Source: Pseudoduganella lurida
GTDB lineage: Bacteria > Pseudomonadota > Gammaproteobacteria > Burkholderiales > Burkholderiaceae_D
Length of the DNA: 64,000 bases
Assembly: GCF_007830455.1 (NCBI RefSeq)
Contig: NZ_VLLB01000001.1
Location: forward strand, 124,001 to 188,000
Direction of reading: 5' to 3'
Both the position numbers and the translations under genes were made by a program. The notes below the pieces were generated by a model. The model was not told the DNA's origin. It made no database searches and worked only from the letters and a program-made list of their open reading frames with translations. Numbering within the stretch: the first letter of the stretch is position 1; every line of letters begins with the position of its first letter. Below are positions 53,440 through 62,822 of this stretch, piece after piece.

Positions 53440-54600
53440 TCACGGGCGCTGCAGCGAAGCAATACAAGGCGAGACGAACAGCTTGCCCTGGTAGGCGCCA
53501 TTCGCCGTGCGCCACGCGACCACCAGCCACAGCATGGCCAGCACCGCTACGAGCAGCGCGCCGGCGATGTCGAAGAACAGCGAATCGAATACATTGGCAA
53601 GCCGCAGCGTGGTCACGGCAAATACGCCGAGCGGAAATGTATACCCCCACCAGCCAAGGTTGAAGGGTACCGCGCTCCGGAAATAGCGGCAGGTGATCAG
53701 TGTCGCGAGCAGCATCCACCACAGGCCCAGCCCCCACAGGAGCAGTGCGCTCACGACCCCCAGGCCGTATGCGACCCGGCCGACCTCTTCCATGCCGAAC
53801 AGGGCGAACGTCGCAGGCGCATCCGCACCGAGCACCAGCATGCCTAGGGAGCCTGTACCCACCGGGCCCAGGGCCAGCCAGCTCGATGCCGCCATGCTTT
53901 CGTGCGGCAGCTTGTGCAGCGCCATGCGCAGCAGCAGGATCGCGAGGATGCTGAGTGCAACGGGCACCGAATAAGCCCAGAGCACATAACCCGTAAGGAG
54001 CACCGTGAAGCGCGCCGCGCTGTCCTGCAGGTGCGGCACGAGCAGGCCTGCGCTGGCGGCCGCCACTTCGGCTGCGACCACGGGCAGCAGCCACACCGCA
54101 GTCATCTGGTCGATGCTGTGTTGCTGGCGGGTGAACATCAGGTACGGAATCAGTACGCCGCAGGCCAGCGCCATGGCGACGTCGATCCACCACAGGCATT
54201 GCGCTACCGCGACCGCGGCCTGCCCCCAGCGCGCCACGCCGAACCCCAGGAAACCGTTGATGATCGTCGCCAGACCCATCGGGATGGTGCCGAAGAACAT
54301 CGATACCGTCGCGTGCCCGAAGACTTGCTTTGCCTCGTCGAAGAACAACAGCCAGCGCGCGCCGTACATCGCGGCGAACACGACGAACAGCAGGATGTTG
54401 AGCAGCCAAAGGCCTTCGGCAAGCTGATGCAGCCCGAAAACGGCATAAGGGAATTGTGCGAGCGCGAGCGCGAGAATACCGGTACCCATCGTCACGGCGA
54501 ACCAATTCGGTGTGAATTGCCTGATTGCTTCAATCGGACTGCTCAATTGCCTTAAAGGCTTGAGACCCGACGAGGTGGCGATGATTTCGCTGAAAGACAT
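53440..54600 (-). CDS. TDT-family transporter (SSU1/TehA-like)
   Basis: 386 aa from ATG 54600 with GGAG upstream. Ten TM segments of the SLAC1/TehA fold. PNWFAVTMGTGILALAL and FNLGWWGYTFPLGVFAVTTL are the family ends. SSU1 exports sulfite, TehA tellurite/dicarboxylates. In this neighbourhood (YeiH, SorA/SorB) sulfite export is the best guess. Convergent with the UDG gene; divergent from mdh. Confidence 0.85.
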   Translation of the reverse strand: MSFSEIIATSSGLKPLRQLSSPIEAIRQFTPNWFAVTMGTGILALALAQFPYAVFGLHQLAEGLWLLNILLFVVFAAMYGARWLLFFDEAKQVFGHATVSMFFGTIPMGLATIINGFLGFGVARWGQAAVAVAQCLWWIDVAMALACGVLIPYLMFTRQQHSIDQMTAVWLLPVVAAEVAAASAGLLVPHLQDSAARFTVLLTGYVLWAYSVPVALSILAILLLRMALHKLPHESMAASSWLALGPVGTGSLGMLVLGADAPATFALFGMEEVGRVAYGLGVVSALLLWGLGLWWMLLATLITCRYFRSAVPFNLGWWGYTFPLGVFAVTTLRLANVFDSLFFDIAGALLVAVLAMLWLVVAWRTANGAYQGKLFVSPCIASLQRP

Positions 54601-54802
54601 GGCTCTCCAATTTTGAATATAGCGCGCAGCATGCGCTGGCAACCGTAGCTTAAATCGAAATGCCTAATTCATGAAACACGACGGACAGCAAGAAAATCAA
54701 GCTGATATTTAGCTTGATAATACTCATTTTATTCGTTTTACAGCTAGTTCCCGGCTCAATACACTGAAGTTGTAACTTTCACTCAACACTATTGGAGCGC
54801 AC

Positions 54803-55783
54803 ATGAAAACCCCGACTCGCATTGCAGTTACCGGCGCCGCAGGCCAGATCGGCTATGCCTTGCTTTTCCGTATCGCCAACGGTGACCTGCTCGGCCCCGA
54901 TCAGCCTGTCATTCTCCAGTTGCTCGACCTGCCACATGCCCTGGGCGCCATGCGTGGTATCGACATGGAGTTGCAAGACTGCGCGTTTCCACTGCTGCAG
55001 GAAGTCCTGGTGACCGACAATCCGGAAGTCGCCTTCCGCGACGCCGACATCGCCATTCTTGTCGGCGCACAGCCGCGCAGCAAAGGTATGGAACGCAAGG
55101 ATTTGCTTGCCGCCAATGCAGGGATCTTCGCCAAGCAGGGACGCGCCCTGAACGCGGTCGCCAAGCGTGAAGTCAAGGTACTTGTCGTCGGCAATCCTGC
55201 CAACACGAATGCACTGATCGCCATGCACGCGGCGCCGGACCTCGATCCATCCTGCTTCAGCGCGATGATCCGGCTTGACCACAACCGCGCCCAGGCCATG
55301 CTGGCGCTACATCTGGACAAGAGTGTCGACAGTATTTCGCAATTGATAGTCTGGGGCAACCACTCGCCCACCATGTATGCCGATTACCGCTTCGCCCTCG
55401 TCGATGGCCAATCTGCCTCGTTCGCGCTGCGCGACGAGCGCTGGAACCGAGAAGTGTTCATCCCGACGGTGGCCCAGCGCGGCACAGCCATCATCGAAGC
55501 ACGCGGCCAGTCGTCCGCTGCATCGGCGGCCAATGCCGCGATCGACCACGTACGCGATTGGGTGAGGGGCAGCGGCGGGCGCTGGGTCTCGATGGCGCTG
55601 CCGTCGGACGGCGGGTATGGCATCCCGGAAGGCATCTTCTTCGGCGTGCCGGTCGTCTGCGACGGGCGCCAGGCAAATCGGATCCGTGGCCTGGACATCA
55701 ATACCTTCGCGCGCGAAAAACTGCAGGCGGCAGTCGATGAATTGGTGCAGGAGCGCGACGCCATTCGGCATCTGCTGGACTGA
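54803..55783 (+). CDS. mdh: Malate dehydrogenase
   Basis: 326 aa. [20 protein letters not shown] is the NAD loop, [30 protein letters not shown], the Asp/Arg pair in RLDHNRA and catalytic His in [12 protein letters not shown] are all typical of the NAD-malate dehydrogenase group with the long form (mdh type 2, about 326 aa). Interconverts malate and oxaloacetate. Probably an extra copy in the sulfur module; why it sits here is unclear. Confidence 0.93.
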   Translation: MKTPTRIAVTGAAGQIGYALLFRIANGDLLGPDQPVILQLLDLPHALGAMRGIDMELQDCAFPLLQEVLVTDNPEVAFRDADIAILVGAQPRSKGMERKDLLAANAGIFAKQGRALNAVAKREVKVLVVGNPANTNALIAMHAAPDLDPSCFSAMIRLDHNRAQAMLALHLDKSVDSISQLIVWGNHSPTMYADYRFALVDGQSASFALRDERWNREVFIPTVAQRGTAIIEARGQSSAASAANAAIDHVRDWVRGSGGRWVSMALPSDGGYGIPEGIFFGVPVVCDGRQANRIRGLDINTFAREKLQAAVDELVQERDAIRHLLD

Positions 55784-55946
55784 CCTCCGTAAATTGTCAT
55801 CCTCGGTACGGAATTTACCAAAATATCAGGTTGAATTCCGACTTTTAATTTATCCAGCAATTTTGTAGAAATAATAATGCGACGTATATTAGGCTGACCA
55901 TCACGCCGGGAACCCGGCGCCCGGTCAATCACAGGAGACAACAGCC

Positions 55947-57233
55947 ATGACAAGAAGATCAGGCGACGACACCGCCAAACCTGCAGGTCCCCACGATAGC
56001 GCGCGCCCTTTCGAGGGACGCCGCCGTTTCATTCGGCACACTGGTTTCATTGCCGCTGGGTTGGCCGCCGCCCCGGGCGCCAGCCTTGCCGCCATCGCCA
56101 AGGACGACGGGGTCTCGTTTGCCGATGGCCCGCGCGAACTGGTCAGTTATCCGCAAAAGCGTCCCTTGATCCGCGTCACGACCCGTCCGCCGCACCTCGA
56201 AACACCGTTCGAGGTCTTCAACAACGGGGCGATCACGCCCAATGACGCGTTCTTCGTGCGCTACCATCTGGCGAACCTGCCGATGTCGATCGATCCTGAG
56301 ACCTACCGGCTCGAGGTCAAGGGTGCGGTAAAGCGCAGCCTGAGCTTGTCGCTTTCCGAACTCAAGGCGCTGGGAGAGCCTGTCGAAGTCGTGGCTGTCA
56401 ACCAGTGCTCCGGCAACAGCCGCGGGTTCTCGTCGCCGCGCGTCTTCGGTGCCCAGTTGGCAAACGGCGCCATGGGCAATGCGCGCTGGGTCGGGGTGCC
56501 GCTCAAGACAGTGCTGGAAAAGGCCGGCGTCGGCGCCAATGCACGACAGGTGATGTTCAACGGCCTGGACCAGCCTGTGCTGCCGTCGACCTCCGATTTC
56601 AGGAAAACGCTGGACATCGAACACGCGCTTGGCCACGACGTACTCCTGGCCTGGAGCATGAACGGCCAGGACATCCCTTACCTGAACGGCTATCCTCTGA
56701 AGCTGATCGTTCCCGGCTATTTCGGCACTTACTGGGTCAAGCACTTGTCCGAAATCGAGGTGCTCGACAAGCCTTTCGAAGGCCACGATGCCTTGTTCAT
56801 GACGACGGCCTATCGCGTGCCAGACAATGACTGCCTGTGCGTGGCACCCGGCACCACGCCGTCCAGGACCAGGCCGATCTCGACCCTGCCGGTGCGCAGT
56901 TTTATCACCAGCGTCACCAGCGGCGGCGTGCTGCCCGCCGGCCGTACGGTCCAGCTCAAGGGTATCGCTTTCGACGGCGGCGCGGGCATCAAGGCCGTGG
57001 ATGTTTCGATCGATGGCGGCAAGACCTGGCGGGCGGCGGAACTCGGCGCCGACCTCGGGCGTTATTCGTTCCGCGAGTGGCGCCTGCCGGTAAGCTTCGC
57101 CGCACGCGGCCAGACTGTCCTGATGGTAAGGGCCACCAACCGTGCCGGCGAAGTGCAGCCGGCGGACCCGACCTGGAACCCGGGGGGCTATCGCCGCCAT
57201 GTGATCGAATCCTACCCCGTGACCATCGCCTGA
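55947..57233 (+). CDS. Molybdopterin sulfite dehydrogenase, SorA/SoxC-like
   Basis: 428 aa with a Tat signal (RRRFIRHTGFIAAGLA). Moco ligand Cys154 in VVAVNQCSGNSRG; the Mo-binding domain (about 80-310) and a C-terminal Ig-like dimerisation domain (about 320-428: VDVSIDGGKTWRAAELG). Oxidises sulfite to sulfate in the periplasm. Followed 10 bases later by its cytochrome. Matches SorA/SoxC by eye; which of the two is not decided. Confidence 0.88.
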   Translation: MTRRSGDDTAKPAGPHDSARPFEGRRRFIRHTGFIAAGLAAAPGASLAAIAKDDGVSFADGPRELVSYPQKRPLIRVTTRPPHLETPFEVFNNGAITPNDAFFVRYHLANLPMSIDPETYRLEVKGAVKRSLSLSLSELKALGEPVEVVAVNQCSGNSRGFSSPRVFGAQLANGAMGNARWVGVPLKTVLEKAGVGANARQVMFNGLDQPVLPSTSDFRKTLDIEHALGHDVLLAWSMNGQDIPYLNGYPLKLIVPGYFGTYWVKHLSEIEVLDKPFEGHDALFMTTAYRVPDNDCLCVAPGTTPSRTRPISTLPVRSFITSVTSGGVLPAGRTVQLKGIAFDGGAGIKAVDVSIDGGKTWRAAELGADLGRYSFREWRLPVSFAARGQTVLMVRATNRAGEVQPADPTWNPGGYRRHVIESYPVTIA

Positions 57234-57243
57234 GGAGGCGCCC

Positions 57244-57888
57244 ATGAAACGAATCGAATCCTTCTTGCCTGTTTTCCTGCTCGTTGCAGGCATGGCCGCG
57301 CCGGCGTACGCCGAAGTTCATACACTCAAGCTTCCTGCCGAGACAGCGCAGCTCAAGTCGTCGCGCCTGCCCGGCTATGTCATCGCCACGCAGAAATGCG
57401 CTACCTGTCATTCCGCCGATTACATCAAGTACCAGCCGCCAGGCATGACCCTAGTCCAATGGACCGGCGAAGTCGGCAAGATGCAGCACATGTATGGCGC
57501 CCCGCTCACCGATGACGACGTCAAGGTCATCGGCGCCTATCTCGCGGTGACCTATGGCAGCGCGAAGGAAGCCGATTTGCCGGCAGAACTCAGGCTCGCG
57601 TGGGCATCGGGCGCTACGAAGCCGGCGGCGGGAAAGGGGCTCGACGTACAAGCGCTGCTCGCTTCCAACAACTGTCTGGCCTGCCATGCAATCGACAAGA
57701 AGATCGTCGGACCGGCTTACCATGAGGTGGCCGCAAAATACCGCGGCAATCCCGGGGCGCAAGCCCTCCTTGAAAAAAGCATCCATGGCGGCAGTTCGGA
57801 CAAATGGGGACAGGCTGCGATGCCGCCCTTCCCCCAGCTCAAGCCCGAGGAATTGCGTGCGCTGGCCGATTTCGTTCTGAAGCAATAG
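57244..57888 (+). CDS. Cytochrome c subunit of the sulfite dehydrogenase (SorB-like)
   Basis: 214 aa with Sec signal. Two CXXCH haem sites: CATCH at 52-56 and CLACH at 144-148, so diheme, unlike the single-haem SorB of Starkeya. Takes electrons from SorA and passes them to the respiratory chain. Periplasmic. Confidence 0.85.
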   Translation: MKRIESFLPVFLLVAGMAAPAYAEVHTLKLPAETAQLKSSRLPGYVIATQKCATCHSADYIKYQPPGMTLVQWTGEVGKMQHMYGAPLTDDDVKVIGAYLAVTYGSAKEADLPAELRLAWASGATKPAAGKGLDVQALLASNNCLACHAIDKKIVGPAYHEVAAKYRGNPGAQALLEKSIHGGSSDKWGQAAMPPFPQLKPEELRALADFVLKQ

Positions 57889-57964
57889 GGAAATGCGCAG
57901 CGTTTTGGCAAGCGGCGTGGTTTCAATATAATTGGGCGTCAGCACAACTCGACGCCCGCCAACG

Positions 57965-58915
57965 ATGCGCCTCTCCCTTCGCCAGCTTCAGATCTTCCTC
58001 GCCATCGCTGGATCGGGCAGCACCACGGCAGCGTCTCACCAGGTGGCCTTGTCGCAATCCGCGACCAGTGCAGCCCTCAACGAGCTCGAGGCGATGCTCG
58101 ACGTCCAGCTGTTCGACCGGGTCGGCAAGCGCCTGCTCATCAACGACAACGGCCGCCTGTTGCTGCCCCAGGCGCGCCAGATGCTGGACGCAGCGACGAC
58201 GATCGAACGCCAGTTCGCCGAGCAGAACAGCTTGACAGGCCTCGGCCTGCATCTCGGAGCCAGCACGACGATCGGCATCTACCTGTTGCCGGCGATACTG
58301 GCGGAGGCATTCGCCGCGTCGCCCCAGGGCCCGCCTCGCGTCACCATTGCAAATACGTCCGACATCGCAACGGCGGTCGCGAATTTCGAGCTGGATCTAG
58401 GCTTGGTGGAGGGGCCATGTCATGACCTGCAGCTACAGGTCGAACCGTGGATAGCAGACGACCTTGTGGTGGTTGCCGCCCCCGGCCACCCGCTGCTTAC
58501 CGACGGTGCCGCCAGCGACGGGACCGTGTCCTTGCAGGCCTTACGCAACGCCGGCTGGCTACTACGCGAACCCGGTTCGGGAACCCGTGAGGCGGTCGAG
58601 CAGGCGCTCGTCCCTCACCTGCACAGCTTGCGCTCGGCAGGCGAATTCAGCAACGCGGAGGCGATCAAGCATGCGGCCGCGCATGGACTGGGGCTGGCCT
58701 GCCTGTCCCGGCTCGTGGTCGAGGATTTCGTCGCGAGCGGTCGGCTGGTAGTGGTACGGACCTCGCTGCCCGCCCTCAAGCGCAACTTCTTCATCATTCA
58801 CCACAGGAACAAGGTGCTGTCGACCAGACTCCTGGGCTTCCTGGCTTTGTGCCGCACGACGGCAAGCAGGCGGGTGCGGCGCAAGCTTGAGGACCACGCG
58901 CATGAATTTGGTTGA
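57965..58915 (+). CDS. LysR-type regulator (CysB/Cbl-like position)
   Basis: 316 aa from ATG 57965. HTH at about 1-60 (LSLRQLQIFLAIAGSGSTTA, SQSATSAALNELEAML); effector domain later with LLREPGSGTREAVEQAL. Follows sorAB on the same strand, 76 bases away, and closes the sulfur module. Likely regulates sulfite oxidation (inference). Confidence 0.88.
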   Translation: MRLSLRQLQIFLAIAGSGSTTAASHQVALSQSATSAALNELEAMLDVQLFDRVGKRLLINDNGRLLLPQARQMLDAATTIERQFAEQNSLTGLGLHLGASTTIGIYLLPAILAEAFAASPQGPPRVTIANTSDIATAVANFELDLGLVEGPCHDLQLQVEPWIADDLVVVAAPGHPLLTDGAASDGTVSLQALRNAGWLLREPGSGTREAVEQALVPHLHSLRSAGEFSNAEAIKHAAAHGLGLACLSRLVVEDFVASGRLVVVRTSLPALKRNFFIIHHRNKVLSTRLLGFLALCRTTASRRVRRKLEDHAHEFG

Positions 58916-59551
58916 TGCTGCGCCACGAGCCAGACCGAAAAGAGGATGACTTATCCAGCACGGCCCCGGACGGGCGGTTGATCAGGATTGCATGAGCAAG
59001 CATGGCATCAATTAGTCCTGCTCCATTGATGCTGGAATGTCCAGGCCGGCTCGAGGTATAGTCGTCTAAGGCGAATCCAGTGTCTAAGGACGGAACGGAA
59101 GAGGCATTAATGAAGATCAGACATTATTCCCATAATGTCAAAAGTGAACCGGTAGCGCCTAGACGACCGCATCCGTGACCGCTCAACGTTGTGGCCTCAG
59201 CGTGCCGCCCGCTCATTGCTCACCTTAGCGCCATCAAAGATAGTCTGGTAGAAATATTTGCGTTGTGGGCGTTCTACTAAGTTCGAGTTGTTAGGCGTGG
59301 TCCCCTCCTTTATTAGCAAGGTCATGCCGCGACCATAAGGGGCTTCATCACACTACTCACCCTACCTAAGTGGCGGTAGGCGCCGGTCACGTCGATAGCC
59401 CAAGACTGAACACTCGCGTGGCTATTCCTGATGGGAAGAAAATCCCGTTTGCCGCAGCGCTGGCTACTCATTCCTACAATCTGCACCCCACTGTCCAGTG
59501 GGCGAAATCGAACTTACCTGGTCAAAAGCAGTTATACTAAACATAGTTACC
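58916..59551. other. Non-coding, lower-GC gap
   Basis: About 640 bases without a gene I can support. On the minus strand 59200-59330 reads short protein-like pieces in broken frames, possibly a very old transposase remnant, but no family could be named. A -10-like TATACT near 59531 probably serves the next gene. Confidence 0.45.
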
Positions 59552-60247
59552 ATGCGGCAACCATGCTATCTAAAGGTGATTATCATTAAAAAATGTCACG
59601 GAATTACCGAGTCATTCTGGCAAAATTTTCCTGAAGACAATAAGCTCGGGTGGAAGTACTTGAGCCGTGCGATCGGTCTGGTGATGGCTCTTCTAATGAC
59701 GGTTCTGGTCGTAAAAACTGGGAACATTTATGTGGACTGGGTGCTCTCAGTGGCGACTGCAATCGTTGTGGCGATTGCAACTGAAACACAACGCTCCTAC
59801 AGCAAACTCAGCCCGCGCCTACGTAAAGCTAATGTCCGGGTCCTGATCTCTCTCGGTAGCTGGGGTGTAGCATTCATCGGTATTGCCTATTTCGCTCAAA
59901 CGGCGTTGATCGCATGCTTGAAAGTTTTCGCCGATGACGTATTACCTGCGGTTAGCCGAAACCGAAACTTGCTGTCTGCATGTCTATTTCTTGGCACCTC
60001 CATTGCCTGCGCTCCGATTGCCGTGATCAGGGTAATTCGGCAACTCGGTATTGAACAGATGATTTTTTATCTGCCAAAAGAGGGACTCAAGAACATCTTC
60101 ATCAAAAGGCCATATAAAGCAAATTCGTTCGCAACATTTGCCTACTTTGAGTTAACATTGATGCTTGTTTGCTTAATGTATAGTTCAGTGGTAGTAATGC
60201 TAGTGAAAAGTTGTATGGCCATTGTAGCGGCTCTGTCTACTTTGTAG
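59552..60247 (+). CDS. Hypothetical membrane protein
   Basis: 231 aa with four hydrophobic segments, from ATG 59552; a GTG at 59498 would add 18 residues but lies before the likely promoter. Segments include LVMALLMTVLVVKTG, VLSVATAIVVAIATE, WGVAFIGIAYFAQTALIAC and LMLVCLMYSSVVVMLV. Unlike the flanks it is AT-rich. Resembles four-TM effector proteins of anti-phage systems only in general layout; no family recognised. Confidence 0.55.
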   Translation: MRQPCYLKVIIIKKCHGITESFWQNFPEDNKLGWKYLSRAIGLVMALLMTVLVVKTGNIYVDWVLSVATAIVVAIATETQRSYSKLSPRLRKANVRVLISLGSWGVAFIGIAYFAQTALIACLKVFADDVLPAVSRNRNLLSACLFLGTSIACAPIAVIRVIRQLGIEQMIFYLPKEGLKNIFIKRPYKANSFATFAYFELTLMLVCLMYSSVVVMLVKSCMAIVAALSTL

Positions 60248-60428
60248 CCTAGATTGCTATCATCTGGGGTGCGAGTGGGCTTAGCTTTGTACGATCTCCA
60301 GTCCGCAAGGTGTCCTGCATCTCAGCCTTGGCAAGGGTACGAGATACGACTTCGCATGCTATGCCTCCAAATTCTTGGCTTCGAAGTACGCATTGAAGCT
60401 GGGCTTAAAACAGCGCTGAGAAGTACAA

Positions 60429-60451
60429 AAAACGGCCACTCAGGCCGTTTT
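60429..60451. terminator. Bidirectional rho-independent terminator
   Basis: AAAACGGCC (60429-60437), loop ACTCA, GGCCGTTTT (60443-60451). A-run on one side and T-run on the other, so it can end both the + membrane protein gene and the - operon that stops at 60463. Confidence 0.85.
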
Positions 60452-60462
60452 CATTTTCTAAC

Positions 60463-60837
60463 TCACGTTTGAAATCCCAATCGGCGCAAAGACTCGACAA
60501 GTTTCCTGTTCGCCTCGTCCGTTCCTGACCGTCGCAGAGCTTGGGTATGACCATGGCCCGCGGCTTCTGCAGCAACACTCTGTACATGCCCTGTGCCGCC
60601 GCCAACATTGGCAGCATTGAATTTATCGAACGCGTCACGAATAATGTCTACCGCTTGAGCCGGAACTGTCACAGACCCAGAGCCACGAATGATTACCTTA
60701 AACAGAGCTCCATCAGCGCTATTGCCACGCTTTTCAGCAACTTCCACGGCAGCACGCTCGGCAGCATCGACAACCGGAGACTCCTCGGCGAACGCTTTGC
60801 GGCTACCTACCTTGAAATGAACGTGTTGGCTTGACAT
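60463..60837 (-). CDS. Hypothetical protein downstream of the nitrilase gene
   Basis: 124 aa, soluble. Start MSSQHVHFKVGSRKAFAEES. Segments AAERAAVEVAEKRGNSADG, LFKVIIRGSGSVTVPAQAVD and AFDKFNAANVGGGTGH. No family recognised; may be a small accessory of the neighbouring putative defence proteins. 12 bases after the nitrilase stop, so co-transcribed. Confidence 0.65.
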   Translation of the reverse strand: MSSQHVHFKVGSRKAFAEESPVVDAAERAAVEVAEKRGNSADGALFKVIIRGSGSVTVPAQAVDIIRDAFDKFNAANVGGGTGHVQSVAAEAAGHGHTQALRRSGTDEANRKLVESLRRLGFQT

Positions 60838-60849
60838 AGTAAGTCCAGT

Positions 60850-62565
60850 CTATATCCAATCGGGTTGGCCTGCAAGGAAGAGTGGCTCAACTGCGCGCAA
60901 CGTCAACTGCCGAGACAAAGAATTGTCGGAGCGGTTGTCCAGTGTATTTTGGTGCTTTGCCTTCGATTGCAAGGTCAACACCATGCCCAGCGCGTCTTCC
61001 GGCAACAAAATTTCCTGCATTTTGTTCGTACCATCCCGCCAGAGACCGACAGCTCTCGTAGGGCGTGCCTCTAGCAGGTTGGACCGGTCTACCATGGCCG
61101 CGCAGGTGAAGGACAGCACCGCCGAACCCGGATCCTCAGCGAGTACCGTAGCGTACCGTCCTGGCCAGCGGACAGCTAGCTGCGGGCCGTCCATGAGCAA
61201 TGCTACTACTAGGTTTGGACCTACTGCCCGGATCGCCGTCATGGCCGGATCGGTACGTGCCAAGTCCTCGCAAATGAGAGTCGCTAACGACATGTCCTTA
61301 CGCAGACCAAAAAACGGAAGCTTTCGTTGGCTGACGTCAATGTCTTCCCACCATTTGTTATTAAGGCTGTCGTCGAAGTGAAGGGAGTAGCGTTCGGTTT
61401 GCCCACGGTCGAGCCGCCACCGATGGTGCTTGTTTTGTTCGGCCATCGCAACCACGCCATCTCTCTGGATAGCAAAGGTCAATGCCCGGTTCAGATGCTT
61501 GCCATCCTTCGTGTCAAGCACCCCGGTAATCAAAAATTCGATTCCTGAGCCAACCAGCGCATTTACAAGGCCGCCGGCGAGCTCCGACGTGAGTGCGCAT
61601 TCAGGCAAGATAATCCCGTTCGGCACTTGTCCTGTAGCCTCTGCAGCAGTTTTGATCAATGGAATGATCAACTCATCTGCCAGGCGTTGACCAGTCAGAG
61701 GGCCGTCCTTCGTGTCCAGCCATCGTTGCTCAAGTTCAAAATATGCGGGAACGTGATTGCTTCCAAGCGCAGTACGAGGAAAGCTGAGTTTGAAACTGTT
61801 CGCGTGAACCTCAAACGGGAAAGGTACGAGCAGCAAGCGCAGGGTATTCGATGTCGACGCGTCCTGATCGTCTTGCGTCTTGCCCTTGCTCGACAAAAAC
61901 CATTGCGGCTCGAGTACCGTACTGGGTGGCAGTAGCGCAAGATAATGGCTGAGGGAACGAATGGTGCAGCCCACCGACGACGTGATCGATTTTGGCAGTA
62001 CTACTGCCCGATCTGGGGGCACCATAACACACAGAGAAACCGGCTCGTGCGGCAGATTTATTGCACTTCCAGACTTGGTCAACGCAGCAAATGCGACAGA
62101 CGAAAACTTCCGCGCCGAGGCCTCGTTTGGGTCAACATCCCAGCCCATACCAGCGCAAGCCTCATCTGCGATCGCAAACAGAGCAACAAGAATTTTGACT
62201 AAAGCAGGATTCGCGCGGACCTCGCTGATCTGCATCTTCGCACAGCCATCTGTAACCACTTGCCAGAGGTCTTCTACAAGAGCTGGTACCTGACTGATGT
62301 CAGAGTTCCAAGTACGCGCACATTCGGCCACCGTGGCGAGATACGTTGCATGGTTTGGAAGCTCATCACGAACAGGTCCCGCCAGCGTATAGCATCCTGA
62401 CCGCTCAATGATCGTGCCGATGACGGCAAATAGGTCGACTGGCCAAGTCGGACATCTCTGGTAAGTTATTGGAGCTGTCTCCGCCGTTGCCGACGGTTCT
62501 CCGCTCGAGGCATATGCATCGGTCCCGTCCGGCATGAGGTGCCGGATAAGTTCGATCAAGGTCAT
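60850..62565 (-). CDS. Nitrilase-superfamily (carbon-nitrogen hydrolase) protein, putative defence effector
   Basis: 571 aa; ATG at 62565 with GGAG upstream (an earlier in-frame start at 62628 has no ribosome site). The C-terminal half shows the Glu-Lys-Cys triad of nitrilases: Glu322 in GIILPECALTSE, Lys379 in MAEQNKHHRW, Cys432 in ATLICEDLARTD. The first 220 residues are an unrecognised domain with conserved-looking LALLPPSTVLEPQWF only near its end. Encoded between a CD-NTase-like gene and a small gene, in lower-GC DNA. Known nitrilases cleave amides and nitriles; a NAD- or nucleotide-depleting effector role is a hypothesis. Confidence 0.7.
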   Translation of the reverse strand: MTLIELIRHLMPDGTDAYASSGEPSATAETAPITYQRCPTWPVDLFAVIGTIIERSGCYTLAGPVRDELPNHATYLATVAECARTWNSDISQVPALVEDLWQVVTDGCAKMQISEVRANPALVKILVALFAIADEACAGMGWDVDPNEASARKFSSVAFAALTKSGSAINLPHEPVSLCVMVPPDRAVVLPKSITSSVGCTIRSLSHYLALLPPSTVLEPQWFLSSKGKTQDDQDASTSNTLRLLLVPFPFEVHANSFKLSFPRTALGSNHVPAYFELEQRWLDTKDGPLTGQRLADELIIPLIKTAAEATGQVPNGIILPECALTSELAGGLVNALVGSGIEFLITGVLDTKDGKHLNRALTFAIQRDGVVAMAEQNKHHRWRLDRGQTERYSLHFDDSLNNKWWEDIDVSQRKLPFFGLRKDMSLATLICEDLARTDPAMTAIRAVGPNLVVALLMDGPQLAVRWPGRYATVLAEDPGSAVLSFTCAAMVDRSNLLEARPTRAVGLWRDGTNKMQEILLPEDALGMVLTLQSKAKHQNTLDNRSDNSLSRQLTLRAVEPLFLAGQPDWI

Positions 62566-62822
62566 TACGTCTCCATTGTAGCCATCCCACAATCCGTGCC
62601 TAACGGAATCGTGTTGGCGAAGACTCAACTATAGACCAAGACGCGAAAATAGGAAAACGGCGCCAGCGTGAATCGGCGCGAGGATTCATAACAGAAACCA
62701 AGAGCCATTTCCCTGCAAGGGTCTTCGCCCTCTGTAAGACTATGGACTTAAGCGACTGACGCGACAATATGGGATAGCCACCCACAGTCGCGCCAGCCTG
62801 TTCTATTGCGATGACTCCTTAA

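Noticed and set aside
59200-59400. Transposase remnant on the minus strand
   Set aside because: Only short protein-like pieces in shifting frames; no family could be identified.
62566-62628. Earlier start of the nitrilase-like gene
   Set aside because: The ATG at 62565 has a GGAG at good distance; the earlier one has none.
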